Source of the DNA: Clavulina sp. PMI_390
Lineage: Eukaryota > Basidiomycota > Agaricomycetes > Cantharellales > Hydnaceae
Assembly (NCBI GenBank): GCA_015039315.1
Contig: WIDE01000038.1
Location: 50,034-114,033 of the forward strand
Length of the DNA: 64,000 nt
Reading direction: 5' to 3'
This document shows positions 45,703 through 56,996 of the stretch, in pieces. Below the pieces are notes generated by a model. That model did not search any database. It had not been told where the DNA came from and saw only the letters and a program-made list of their open reading frames with translations. Each line of letters starts with the position of its first letter. The stretch's first letter is position 1. The translations under genes were made by a program, and so were the position numbers.

Positions 45703-47072
45703 TCAATCGCTCCCAACCTCAGAGGTGGCGAGCACCCTCCCACCATACGCCTGTCTCAACTCATCCCAAAACTCTTCATCGCCTTGAGGGAATGTCTCTT
45801 GCGCATCGTATTCTAATCTGATATTCCGATATGACTCTAGCAGAGCCACCAGCACCTCCCGCATAGCACCAGTGGTGTCCCCGTCTGTCGTCTGCAGCCT
45901 CACCACTCGAAGGTCAGGGTATGGAAGTACGACGGGCTCATTTGCCTTTTCGTGATGATCGATCCTCTGACCGAACGTGTGTGGAAGGAGCAGCCCGCGT
46001 AAGATGGTGCTGACCTTCATAGCACTGTCTATTGTGAGGTCCGTGAGATTTGGACATTCGATTTTATTTGATGGCGAATGATCGAGGCGGTGGGGAACAG
46101 GACTGTACAAGAATAATTTTGTCACCGACGAGAAGGACGGGACCTGGCTGGGCGTATGAGCCTGCTGACCATGAAGCTGGCATGACGTCCAGTGCAGTTC
46201 TTCCAGTTCTGGAGCATCCAAGTACGGCGAGAGGTTGGATTGGTTATGATAGAGGATTTTTAGATTCGGGAGGATGACACGTGTGGAAGGGACGTCACCA
46301 AGCACGTCGTCGTCCCTCAACGCCAGGCTGGTTGCTTTTGTTGAAGAGGCGACTAGAGGTAGCGCCCATGCAGGCAGAGGATAGTGAACCGATATTCTAA
46401 GTTGCTCGATTGAATTATCGGGTATTGGGGCGACAGGTACTCCGATAATGGTGAGGTTACGGAGTTCAGTGAGTGATGAGGGGTCCGCAAAGAGTGTTAC
46501 AGACGGCAGAGTAACGTCACCCATGAGGAAAAGAGTGACAAGACGTTGCATGGGCCCGGCGAGAGGGAATAATAGAGATATAGTGCTGTTGCTCAGTTGG
46601 TAACAGCAGAAAGCCGAACATCGATGCAGGTGGTGTGTGATAGGTTCATAGGCTTCCAGAAATGCATCAGGCGGAAAGACGTTCCCTATGGGCAGGAATA
46701 GATCTACCCAGATAGAACGATCCTTTGAACGCTCGAGAAAAGCCTCGATAATGTGACGCCCAACCTCTCCCTTTCGAAAGACTTGCGCAACGATGGCAAT
46801 CCAAGTCCATAGTTGAGAGGCGCCGATCGCGACGTTTCTCCAGCGAGAAGAGACAGAGCTGATGGCGAGGAGTGTTCTTAGCTGCTTTTGAGCGATACTA
46901 GGAAACGTGTGCATCTTGACACGTTGCACATATGTACAGTGCTCAAATATTTCAGCTAGGGACTCATCAGGGAGCCCGTCGAAAGGGCGGATAGAGGAGA
47001 TCTCCGCCAACCTAAAGATGGGAGACATCAATGAGGGCTAGCAAATGATGAAAGATGGGGTAACACCAACAT
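45703..47072 (-). CDS. F-box protein, main subfamily, array member 2
   Basis: 436 residues under the split-start model: AT 47072-47071, intron 47070-47012 with a weaker GTTGGT donor, G 47011, giving MLAEISSIRPFDGLPDESLAEIFEHC. Two contiguous in-frame ATGs (47031, 47028) sit inside the proposed intron and are the alternative start. Downstream are SSRWRNVAIGASQLWTWIAI, RHIIEAFLERSKDRSI and LRGLLLPHTFG, ending FWDELRQAYGGRVLATSE. It is intact. Closest array neighbours are members 1 and 3, judged by the THxQ/RxxMHTF-type N-terminus and the RCSAFCCYQL phrase. Confidence 0.85.
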
Positions 47073-47215
47073 TACTACTTGAGCATCGTGAACATCTCAA
47101 TTAGCTAATCAGAGTGACACTATCACCAAGGTGAAAGAATCAATCAAAGTTCTGATGAAAGGCGCTATCGTGTTACAAGATGGAAGCATCCTACAATACG
47201 TCGTTTGCATTGAAG

Positions 47216-48613
47216 CTAGGTTGTACGTCGGTCATCGCTCCCATACACCCAACCCTGCTCATCCAGGATAACGGAAACCCTCTCGCCGTATGCCTTTCTC
47301 AACCTGCCCCAGAACTCTTCGTCATTCCGAGGGGACGTGCAGTGTGCATTATACTCCAATCTGACGTTCTGGTATGACTCGAGTAGAGTTACCAGCACGT
47401 CGCGCAGCAGACCCAAATCCTCCTCATCCGTCATCCCTAATCTCACCAATTGAAGGGCAGGATATGGAAGGATGACAGGGTTAGACCCTTTGGATCGGTA
47501 TGTGGCCGTATCGAGGGTATGGGGGAGGAGCAGTGCGCGCAAGACGGTGCTCACCTCCACCGCATCGTCGATGACGAGATCTCTGAGTATTGGAAACTCA
47601 AGCTTCCTCAATGGGGGATGGACCCGGTGGTATGGGAAAGGGCTGTACATGTAGAACTTGGTGACAGACAGGAATGAGGAAACATGGCCTCGCGTCCGAG
47701 CCGGTGCGCACCCAACCAGCAAGACGTCCAATGAAGCTCGTCCATTGCGGGTGCATTGAGGAATGGTGAGACGGTGAACTGGTTTTGATGGAGTATTTTT
47801 AAATTAGGAAGAGATACGTGAGTGTTAGGAAAGTCGCCAAGCATATCTCCATCCTTTAGCACCAGATTTATCGCTTTGACCGAAGAGGCAATCAACGGAA
47901 GCGTCCATGTAGGAGATGTTTCGTTTATGGAAAGCGTGAGCCACTCGATCGGGTTATTGGGGATAGGCGCGATGGGAACCCCGGTAATTGTCGCATCCCG
48001 GAGCTCAGTGAGGGATGAAGGTTCCGTAAATACCGTCACGGGTGATATATCAACATCCCCCATAAGGACTAGGTCGGTGAGACGGGGCATGGGCCCATAA
48101 AGGGGAAATATCAGAGGAGTCAAAGCGTTTCCTAGCTGGAAACACCAGAAGGAAGAACAACGGTGGAGTTGAGGGATGAGAGCCTCATAGACTCGCATGA
48201 ATGCATCAGGCCCGGATGTGATGTCGAGAGGCGGGAATAGGGCTATTTGAATCAATCGGTTTCTTGAACGCCCAATAAAAGCCTCGATAATCGAGCGCCC
48301 AACATCGCTTTTCTCCAATATTTGGCTAGTAACAACGATCCACGTCCAAAGCATAGAAGTGCCCACTGCACTATTTCTCCAACGAGAACAGACCGAGGTG
48401 ATGACCGAGAGTGTTCTTAATTGTCTCTGCGCCGCGTGAGGAATTGCACTAGCAGGTGTCAGGGCCCGTGGCTCATGAGTGCAGTGTGAGAATATTTCAG
48501 CCAGCAGCTCGTCAGGTAACCCGTCGAAATGGTTGATTGAGAAATCTGACAGCCTGAAAGATGACATTGTTACTGACTAATGTACGGCGAGGCCGTGAAT
48601 ATCACACGTACAT
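47216..48613 (-). pseudogene. F-box gene, array member 3, frameshifted
   Basis: Split start: AT 48613-48612, intron 48611-48554 with a strong GTACGT donor, G 48553, giving MLSDFSINHFDGLPDELLAEIFSHC. The frame is intact through SRWRNSAVGTSMLWTWIVV and up to MDELHWTSCWLGAHRLG near 47700, where one base appears to be missing. The continuation GHVSSFLSVTKFYMYSPFPY is in another frame and open to 47216. The short version would stop at 47608. Because nearly all the protein is otherwise preserved, this is either a young pseudogene or a sequencing error. Confidence 0.8.
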
Positions 48614-48819
48614 GAGTGCAGCGAGCCTGAGCGAGGAAGATGAGTGTGCAGGTTCGTGTGACATCTCATGGTATGCGTGGATACCGATGCCGCCGGGAGA
48701 AAAATTCAGCACGCAATTCGAATCAATTGCTCTTTTATAGTATCCAGGTACGCTATAGGCTGTAATGTACATTCTTGCTATATTTCGATTGGTAGATCGC
48801 TACCTCACTGTTATCCTCC

Positions 48820-50109
48820 TCATCCAGAAACACTCAACACTCTCGCACCATATACCTTTCTCAATTCTCCCCAGAATTGATCATTGTTACTTGGGAAGGT
48901 CTTGAGCGAATCATATTCCAGTCTCGTATTTTGATATTCTTCAAGTAGATCCACTAGCACATTGCGTAACGCAGTAAGGTCTTCTGGGTTGGTCACCTTC
49001 AGCTCCACCACCTGAAGGGCCGGATAGGGGAGCAGGAAGCTGGCCGCTCCCTCGGGCCGCTCCACGGCTGGATCGAGCGTATGTGGAAGGAGCAGCCCTC
49101 TCAGGAAGGTACTTACCTCCACGGCTTCGTTAATCCTCAGCTCCTTCAAACTCGGGAAATCGAGCTTCCTTGGCGGAGGCTCTGTATCATAGAAAGGGAA
49201 GGGGCTATTGAGATAGAGCTTTGTAAGGGCTGGGAAGGATGAAGTGTGCCCGTCAACTGGCTTCACCCCAAGCCAACAAGCCAGCCAGTGGAACTCATCC
49301 AGCGCTGGGGCATCGAGGAACGGTGCGATGGTGCAATGGGCTTGCTGAAGGACTTTGAGCCTGGGTAGGTGGATACGCGTGGATGGAACCTCGCCGAGCA
49401 TATCGTCCTCCCACACCTCAAGCTTCAGCCTAGTGACATTGGTTGAGGAGGCGATGAACGGTAACGCCCACATAGGTAGGCTCTCGCTTAATCCAATAGT
49501 AAGTTGGTCAATGGAGTTGGGGTGTATTGGCAACATGGGGACTCCGAGAATTATCATGTTCCGAAGCGCAGTGAGTGATGATGGTTTTGTGAATGCAGCT
49601 TTGGGAGGCCCATCAACATCACCTACGAGGCGGACAGTGGAGAGGCGTGGCATGTCCCCATGGAGAGGAAGAATTTGGTCAACGATCTCGTTTCTTAGTC
49701 GAAAGCAGGAGAAAGAAGAACACCGGCGCAGGTGGGGTATGACAGGCCCGTAGACTCGCATAAATGAAGGCTCATCAAAAAGTGGTATAGCCAAATAAAT
49801 GTCGATCGATGCATTTTTCGAGCGCTCAATGAATGCCTCAACAACCGAGCGTCCAACATCCGTGCCTCGATGGAAAGTATGGTCAGCAATGACAATCCAC
49901 GACCACAGCTGTGGGGTGCTGATAGCGACGCTTCGCCAGCGGGAGGAGATGGAAGTGGCATCGAGAAGCAGTTTTAACTGTTTTAATCCATCCTCGGGGG
50001 CTGAGCGGCTGGGGAAGGGGGAAATGTGTGTAGAGTGGTGAATTATCTCAGCCAGCAATTCGTCAGGTAGCCGGTCGAATATGACCATGGAGAAGTTTCT
50101 GGTGTACAT
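48820..50109 (-). CDS. F-box protein, main subfamily, array member 4
   Basis: 429 residues, intact, apparently one exon. The start is the contiguous ATG at 50109 (MYTRNFSMVIFDRLPDELLAEIIHH). This copy does not show the AT|G arrangement: the acceptor-like CACCAG before AAC would join to A, not G. The F-box continues with SRWRSVAISTPQLWSWIVI. Characteristic phrases are RCSSFSCFRLRNEIVDQILP and DEFHWLACWLGVKPVDG, ending FWGELRKVYGARVLSVSG. It shares the LPLHGDMPRL-type region with members 5-7. Confidence 0.85.
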   Translation of the reverse strand: MYTRNFSMVIFDRLPDELLAEIIHHSTHISPFPSRSAPEDGLKQLKLLLDATSISSRWRSVAISTPQLWSWIVIADHTFHRGTDVGRSVVEAFIERSKNASIDIYLAIPLFDEPSFMRVYGPVIPHLRRCSSFSCFRLRNEIVDQILPLHGDMPRLSTVRLVGDVDGPPKAAFTKPSSLTALRNMIILGVPMLPIHPNSIDQLTIGLSESLPMWALPFIASSTNVTRLKLEVWEDDMLGEVPSTRIHLPRLKVLQQAHCTIAPFLDAPALDEFHWLACWLGVKPVDGHTSSFPALTKLYLNSPFPFYDTEPPPRKLDFPSLKELRINEAVEVSTFLRGLLLPHTLDPAVERPEGAASFLLPYPALQVVELKVTNPEDLTALRNVLVDLLEEYQNTRLEYDSLKTFPSNNDQFWGELRKVYGARVLSVSG

Positions 50110-50444
50110 CTATTTTAGCGATGACCGTCATGAAATAAGTGCAGAGGGAGCGATACGCTACCAGAGATTTTTGTTGTGTTGTTGTCGGAAGCTCGTGGGA
50201 AACATCACCGGCGCCTGACGTATGATCACTCCTCTGCCAAATTGTAGTGAGGATCCCAACCTGAAAGCCCCACGTTTCTCATTGCAAGATGAAGCAAACC
50301 CGCCTTTTTTCGGTACAGATGGACCCTATGCGTAAGGATTCCAAAGCCAAGTTTGATCGGTGCTTTAGAATTGTCTACGAACTTTGCGCGGGTAGAAATA
50401 TCATATCATTAGCCGCCTCCAGCGGGCTCGCAATTGTAATTTCT
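50110..50444. other. Array spacer, nothing recognised
   Basis: Promoter of array member 4 and 3' flank of member 5. A short plus-strand open frame here (50289-50564) overlaps the end of member 5 and is not considered a gene. Confidence 0.4.
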
Positions 50445-51791
50445 CTACCTGGATATGGCGAATACCCTCTTTCTATATGCCTGCCTCATCTCGCCCCAGG
50501 ACCGTTCATCGCCTACAGGGGACGTCTTGCACATATCGTATGCCAATCTGAGATGCTGATATGACCTGAGCAGGGTTTCCAGAACACCTCGCAGCATATC
50601 AAGGTCCTCTGCGCTCGTCGCCTTGGGTTCTATCATCTGAAGACTGGGGTAGGGCAGCTGTGCGGGCTTTGCTCCATCGGAGACGTCACCATTTGGATCG
50701 AGCGTCTGCGGGAGGAGTAGCCCGCGCAGGAAGGTCCTTACATCCTCCGCTTCATCTATTAAGAGGTTAGTGAGCCTCGGAAAGTCAAGCTTTCGCCATG
50801 GAGGATGATCATGGTGGTATGGGAAGGGGTGGCTCATGTATAACTTTGTAATGGTTGGGAAGGACGAAACACAGCTGTAGTTAGGCTCGACTCCTAGCCA
50901 GCAATATATCCAGTATAGCTCCTCTAGCGCAGGGGCTTCCAAGAATGGCGAAATGGTGAGCTCGGTCTGATAAAGGACTTTGAGATTGGGAAGAAGGATG
51001 CGTTTAGACGGAATCACATTGACCGCGTCCCCATCCAACAACTGCAGAATAGTGACATTGGTTGACGTTTTTATGAATGGTAGGGTCCAGAAGTCCCCAC
51101 CCCCGGCTACAGAGAGGCTTATCTTCTGTGCTGGATTGTTCGGGACTGGCAAAGTAGGGACACCAGCAATTGTCACGTCCCAAAGGGCACTGAGGGATGA
51201 AGGCTCTTCAAACACCCTTGTGGGCGATTCATCAATACTTCCAGTGAGGTAAATTGCGGAGAGACGCGGCATACACCCTTTGAGGGGGAATATCTGAAGG
51301 ATGATCTCCCTTTTTAGCTGATAACAAACAAAGGAAGAACATCGGTCAAGATGAGGTATGATAGGCTCATAAACACTCGTAAATGTCTCAAGAGCAGAGA
51401 AGACGCGACGCGACTGTATATTGATATGCACGTCAATCGACCTGTTTCCCGAGCGCTCGACAAATGCCTGGGTGATCGAGCGCCCAGTCACCGCTCCTTG
51501 ACGGAGGACGTGATGATCAATGACGATCGATGTCCATATCCGTGAAGTAGTGATCCCAACATTTTGCCAGCGGGAAGAGATGGAGGTCGCAGTGACAAGC
51601 AGCTTCAGCCTTACGGAACTGCTGGTGGACAAGGGACTGGGTAAAATATAGGTGAATTGATCAAGTATCTCAGATAGCAGCTCGTCGGGCAGTCTGTCGA
51701 AGAATGATATAGAGAGATCCCTGGATAAACTGGATCTCGGTAATCTCTATTATGAATTGATAAAATAAAGTCGCAAAGATAATGCGTACAT
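50445..51791 (-). CDS. F-box protein, main subfamily, array member 5
   Basis: 425 residues. Here the split start is strongly needed, because no suitable contiguous ATG precedes the F-box. AT 51791-51790, intron 51789-51721 (GTACGC...ATCCAG), G 51720, gives MDLSISFFDRLPDELLSEILDQF. Starting at the next ATG-like position would delete the F-box. It continues with SRWQNVGITTSRIWTSIVI, VFEEPSSLSALWDVTIAGVP, WIYCWLGVEPNYSC and LRGLLLPQTLDPN, ending EMRQAYRKRVFAISR. It is intact. The unspliced intron contains an early in-frame stop, so intron retention would abolish the protein. Confidence 0.85.
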
Positions 51792-52087
51792 CGTTGACCG
51801 TCGTGTTATCAAGATCGAGGTGGGAAATAGCTGAGTCATCAATAGCTCTAGACACCAGATGACGGCATTAATTGGTTTGAGGGACAAGGTTTGGAGCCTG
51901 ATCAATTGACCTTTACAAGATGAGGGATGCGATGCTTGCTCTGCTATCACGAATCGTGTAGATGGTGCCTTAATCCCCAAATTCGATAAAGAAATCTATT
52001 CTCAGCTGCGCTATATGGAATGAATCATTCTATAAGGAAGCTTGCTGAAATGTAAAGGATTCCCAGCTAGCGCGGGTAACGCCTTCC

Positions 52088-53441
52088 TCATCCAGGAGTG
52101 GTAAAGACTCTCTCACCGTATCTCTCTCTCATTCCCTCCCAGAACCGTTTATTGCGTTTGTGGAAGGGATCTTGGGTATCATATCCTAGCCTAACCCTTG
52201 GATATGACTCAAGTAGTGTAACGAGCACACCTCGCAGAGTATCTCGGTCCTTCGCTTTCATTGCCTTCAGCTTTAACACCTGGAGAGAGGGATACGGGAG
52301 TCTTACAATCTCCCCTTCCTCCGACAGGTCCCCCTTCGAGTTGAAAGTGTGTGGGAGGAGGAACCCACGCAGGACGGTACTCAGATCGTGCGCACCATCT
52401 ACGATGAGAGTTTCTAGTAGCGGAAGTGGGAGATTTTGCTGTGGAGGGTAATCGTAGGGGTAATCGTAAGGGTACTGTAGGCAAAGCTTTGTGACGGCCG
52501 TGAAGGACGGGACATGGCCATGGGTAGGGTTGTCGTTGAAGCGAAAGGAGTTCACCTGCAGCTCTTCGACTAGTGGGGCATCCAGAAACTGCTCCACGCA
52601 CGTGTACTTGTGACGGAGGAATTTGAGGTCAGGAAGGTAAATGCGTTTGATTGGACTCTCGTCCACCTGGTCCCTGTCCCACAGTTCTAGGCTAGCTATC
52701 TTGGTCGAAGACGCGACGAATGGCAGTGTCCAAGTAGGGTGGCCGTCTCCTATGGCGAGAACAAGCCGATCAATACCGTTTTCAGGGATCGGCAATGTTG
52801 GAACTCCAACAATTTTCACATCCCGAAGCGCGGTGAGTGATGAGGGGTTTGTAAATGCTGCCATGGGTGGTATGGTCACTTTTCCTGCAAGAATAATTTT
52901 GGAAAGGCGTGGCATAGGTCCTCTCAGGGGAAGAATTCGTGAAACGTTGTTGTTGATTATTCGGAAGCAGTAAAGAGATAAACACCGGTGGAGGTGCGGG
53001 ACGACAGGTTCGAAGATTTGCATGAATATGGCAGAGCGAGAGAGAGCATCCTCTAACGGGAGAACCAGGTATAGAAACAGTGATTGGTTTTTCGAGCGCT
53101 CAATAAATGCCTCCATCATGGAGCGTCCGATGTGTACTCCTCGATCGAGGAGAGGGTCACCGATGACGATCCAGGTCCATAGCTGAGAGGCACCGATCGC
53201 GACGCTTCGCCAGCGTGAGGAGACGGAGGTAGTAATGAGGAGTAAATCCAGTTGGTTTTCTCCATCCTCAATGGACCCGGGGTCAGGGGTCGAAGAGACG
53301 CATGTATAGTGCTCGAATATCTCAGCCAACAACTCGTCAGGTAGTTTATCAAATACGCCTGCAGGAGAGTCTGAATCCCTAAAAGCTGGCTGGTTCAGCG
53401 GTTTTTGTCACAAGGTGAGGATATTGAGGGGCTGCATACAT
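52088..53441 (-). CDS. F-box protein, main subfamily, array member 6
   Basis: 430 residues. The split start is again required: AT 53441-53440, intron 53439-53379 (GTATGC...TTTTAG), G 53378, gives MDSDSPAGVFDKLPDELLAEIFEHYT. The F-box is followed by SRWRSVAIGASQLWTWIVI and HIGRSMMEAFIERSKNQSL. A local oddity is a short YPYDYPYDYPP repeat around residues 306-316, encoded by tandem GGGTAATCGTA units in the DNA. It ends FWEGMRERYGERVFTTPG. It is intact, with no frame problem. Confidence 0.87.
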
Positions 53442-53781
53442 AGGTGGGGGTCGCTTTGGAGATACCAATCGTGGGAAATACGGAAATGATCAAAACCCAC
53501 GTGCCATAGGGGCAACACGAGCTCTTCCGTCCTCGGTTGAATGATAATATGCACTATCAATATGATTTTGTCCGGGAGTAATTGAGAGAGTTTGGAGCAA
53601 GGTGGAAGACTGTTGGCTCAGGTTAGGTAACACGTAACCACGATAGCGACACTAAATATAGCTCAAGTGGGACAAATGGTAAAAGCCAGCAAGAGGAGAG
53701 ATGACTGGGAAGGGGCAAGCACGGAGAGAAGGTGTGAAATAACGCAAGCGTCCATATTTGGGAGAACTATGTTCTCCACGC
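53442..53781. other. Array spacer, nothing recognised
   Basis: Promoter of member 6 and 3' flank of member 7. No coding or repeat feature. Confidence 0.4.
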
Positions 53782-55165
53782 TCATCCAGCAACCGAAAAC
53801 ACCCTGTTGCCGAATGATTGTTTCATCTGAGCCCAAAACCACTTATTAGGTTGAGGGAAAGTTTCATTAACATTATATCGCAACTTGACGGTCTGATATG
53901 ACTCCAACAGAGTCGTCACTGCGTCTTGCAACTCGCCTAGCTCCTCTGGACTTGTCGTCTCAAGTACCACCAGCTCGAGCGCTGGATAGCGGAGTGGAGC
54001 AAATATCATTTGATCTGGTGATATACGAATCGACTTGATTGTGTGTGGCAGGAGCAGCGCGCGAAGGGTTGCAGCCACCTCCCCCGAGTCATGAATCCAG
54101 AGCTCTGTGAGCTGTGGAAACTCGAAACGATGCGGCAAAAGTCTCTCGTGGTCGTGGAGATAGTGAGTTGACTCACGAAACATCGGGGAGTATAAATGGA
54201 GTCTTGTGAGAGATGGGAAAGACGCCATGGGATTTTCGAACCCCCGTGGACCAAGCCAACAGTCCACCCAGTGAAGCTCGTCGAGCACTGGAGCATCCAG
54301 GAAAGGAATTAGGCTCCCACTTGGATGATGGAAGACCCTGAGATTAGGGAGGAAAACATCCATAGATGGGTCCTCGTCGAAAATGTCGAAGATGTTGGTG
54401 TTCAGCTTAAGGCTGGTAACCTTGGTGGAGGAGGCGAGGAATGGTATGGCCCACATATCGCGGCCGCGTGAGCCCAGGACAAGATTTTCAACGGGGTTAT
54501 TATGCATCGGAAGCGCGCGAAGGCCGTTGATTGTCATCTCCCGAAGTGAAGAGAGCGATGAGGGTCCCGCAAATATGGTAATGGGGTCAGCTTCGGTGTA
54601 GCCCTCAAGATAAATCTCGCTGAGACGAGACAAATTTCCTGGGAGAGGAAAGATCCGCTTAGCGATCTCGTCTCCTGGCTGGAAGCACCAAAAGGAATAG
54701 CACCGATGCAAGTGGGGAATAACAGGCTTATAGACTTGCATGAAGGTTTCAGAGCTGGAGGCATGCCCGAGCATGGATGGTATCAGACAGATGTCGATTA
54801 ACTGGTTCCCCGAGCGTTCAAGAAACGTCTCTACGATGAAGCGGCCGGCGTCTGCTCCTTGACGGAGGATGGCTCCAGTAATGATAATCCACGTCCACAG
54901 GCGAGGAGTATGAACTGCGACATATCGCCAGCGGGAAGAAACGGAGGTGGTGATGAGGAGAGGTTCAAGTTGTTTATGCGCATCATAAATGGATGGCCTG
55001 TTCTTTGTCGAAAAGAAAGATGTGTAGCGCTCGAATATGTCGACGAGCAACTCGTCTGGCAGTCTATCAACAAAGTTCTGAGATGGTTTTGTCATTTGCC
55101 TATAGGACAACTGTGTCACTGAGTGCGACAAAGTGAGGATAGAGTTAGAGACGATATAAGTACAT
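53782..55165 (-). CDS. F-box protein, main subfamily, array member 7
   Basis: 439 residues with the split start: AT 55165-55164, intron 55163-55100 (GTACTT...CTATAG), G 55099, giving MQMTKPSQNFVDRLPDELLVDIFERY. An ATG two codons downstream would also retain the F-box. The frame stays open upstream to 55317, but that stretch crosses the intron and lacks family similarity. Landmarks: SRWRYVAVHTPRLWTWIII, RCYSFWCFQPGDEIAKRIFP, WVDCWLGPRGFENP, LRALLLPHTIKS, and the end FWAQMKQSFGNRVFSVAG. It is intact and somewhat divergent from members 4-6 in the central part. Confidence 0.86.
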
Positions 55166-55607
55166 GAGAATCCGTTAATGGGGCGGTGTGGTGGGGATGG
55201 CAGTGCGAGGAAAACAGGTGTTGAGGTACATATACCTGTGACATCGGACTCGTGACTCCGCTTTCTCCTGTTCGTTACGAGGGTCACCCGATCCGAAAGG
55301 GTTTTGATACCAGACATGCATGTAGTCGCTCATAAACACCAGCTGGTGGTGGCGCCCGAGGGGGTGATGGCTCCGGGAAATCAATTGGCCAGTAGGGTGT
55401 TTAGGTCAGGGCGATGGAGCAATGGGGGTTTTGGGCTTCGCCTAAGATTCGAATAGTACCACTTCACGGACGAAATGACACCTGATAGGCGTCATTTACA
55501 CGCATCTTCGTAGTGTGGGCAAGAATTAGTTGTGTTGTATTTTAATCTCTACGTGGTACAAAATACAGTAATTTATCTCTTAGGCAAAAAATGATTCGTG
55601 TCTTACG
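55166..55607. other. Array spacer, nothing recognised
   Basis: Promoter of member 7 and 3' flank of member 8. No supportable feature. Confidence 0.4.
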
Positions 55608-56996
55608 TTAGGTAACCGTTCCCCTTGCTTTCGAGATGGGGTACACTCGCTCGCCGTACTTCTTGATCATATCCCCCCAGAACTTGTCGTTATTCATCGG
55701 GGCCGTCTCGCCCGGGACACACCCTAATTTGACATTAGGATAGTCCTCGAGCAGAGTGACCAACACATCGCGGAGCTCATACACATCCTCCGGCTCCGTT
55801 GACCTCAGTTCCACCACTTGGAGGGAAGGGTACGGGAGCTTGATAGCTGGATTTTTCCCATTTGCAGATCGATCTCGGTTCAAGGCCCGATCGAGTGTGT
55901 GCGGGAGGAGCATCCCGCGCAGGACGGTGCTCGCCTGCTCTGCATCGTCCAAGACGAGCTTCGTAAGGAGCGGGAACTCGAGCTTGCGCTCTGGGGGATG
56001 ATTGTGATGATATGGGAAAGGGGCGTCCATGTAGAACTTTGTGACGGCAGGGAAAGAAGAGATATTGCCAAACGTGGCCTCGGCACCGAGGAAACAAGAT
56101 GTCCAGTGGAACTCGTCCAACGCCGGGGCATCGAAGTATGGGGCGACGGTGAACTGGGTCTGATGGAGCACCTTGAGCTTGGGGAGGAGAACGCGTGTTT
56201 CTGGAATATCGCCCAGCATATCTCCTTCCATCAAACACAAGCTAGTAATGTTCTTTGAGGACTCGATGAGCGGGAGGGTCCATGTAGGCAGGGTTTCATT
56301 GAGAGCGAGGTTGAGAAGCTCGATCTTGTTGTCAGGTATCGGCTGGATAGGAATCCCAATAATCGTTGCATTTCGTAGCAATGTAAGGGATGAGGGCTCT
56401 GTGAACGCTGGTACCAGTGCTATGTCGAGCGTGGGGGCCTCACCCACGAGGAAGAGCGTGGTTAGACGCGGCATGGGTCCGACGAGAGGCAATATGAGAG
56501 GTGCGGTGTTGTTTCCTAGTTGGAAACAGTAAAAAGAAGAACACCGGTCCAGATGCGGTATAAGAGGTACATAGGCTGCCATGAATTCGTCCTGGAAAGG
56601 CTCAGTATCCAGAGGTGGACCCAGGTAGATATCGATTGACCTGTTTCTCGATCTTTCAAGAAATGCTTCGACAATCGAGCGTCCCATGTCTGCTGGTTTC
56701 CTGAAGACATGGTCAATGATGACGATCGATGTCCAAAGCCTTGAGGTGTCAATCGCGATATTTCGCCATCGGGAGGAGACCGAGGTGACGAGGACGAGGG
56801 TTTGCAGCTGCTCTAGCGCGTCTTCGGCGAACGTTTTTGTTCGTATCGAAAGCTTGTCGGTGCAGTACCCGAATATTTCGACTAGTAGCTCATCAGGTAG
56901 CTTGTCAAAGCATTTGATCGACGGTTCTGCAGCCCTGAGGAGCGAATTCTCTACTTGAGGCCATTGAAGCGAGCGCATAGAAGGATGCACATACAT
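55608..56996 (-). CDS. F-box protein, main subfamily, array member 8
   Basis: 442 residues. Split start: AT 56996-56995 (context CCATCAT), intron 56994-56935 with a consensus GTATGT donor and CTCAG acceptor, G 56934, giving MAAEPSIKCFDKLPDELLVEIFGYC. The intron is 60 bases without a stop, so the unspliced frame reads through from the same AUG and would add 20 residues. This is the only copy where retention is harmless. Landmarks: SRWRNIAIDTSRLWTSIVI, ERSRNRSIDIYLGPPLD, LRGMLLPHTLDRA, FWGDMIKKYGERVYPIS. It is intact and is the first gene at the upstream end of the array. Confidence 0.87.
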   Translation of the reverse strand: MYVHPSMRSLQWPQVENSLLRAAEPSIKCFDKLPDELLVEIFGYCTDKLSIRTKTFAEDALEQLQTLVLVTSVSSRWRNIAIDTSRLWTSIVIIDHVFRKPADMGRSIVEAFLERSRNRSIDIYLGPPLDTEPFQDEFMAAYVPLIPHLDRCSSFYCFQLGNNTAPLILPLVGPMPRLTTLFLVGEAPTLDIALVPAFTEPSSLTLLRNATIIGIPIQPIPDNKIELLNLALNETLPTWTLPLIESSKNITSLCLMEGDMLGDIPETRVLLPKLKVLHQTQFTVAPYFDAPALDEFHWTSCFLGAEATFGNISSFPAVTKFYMDAPFPYHHNHPPERKLEFPLLTKLVLDDAEQASTVLRGMLLPHTLDRALNRDRSANGKNPAIKLPYPSLQVVELRSTEPEDVYELRDVLVTLLEDYPNVKLGCVPGETAPMNNDKFWGDMIKKYGERVYPISKARGTVT

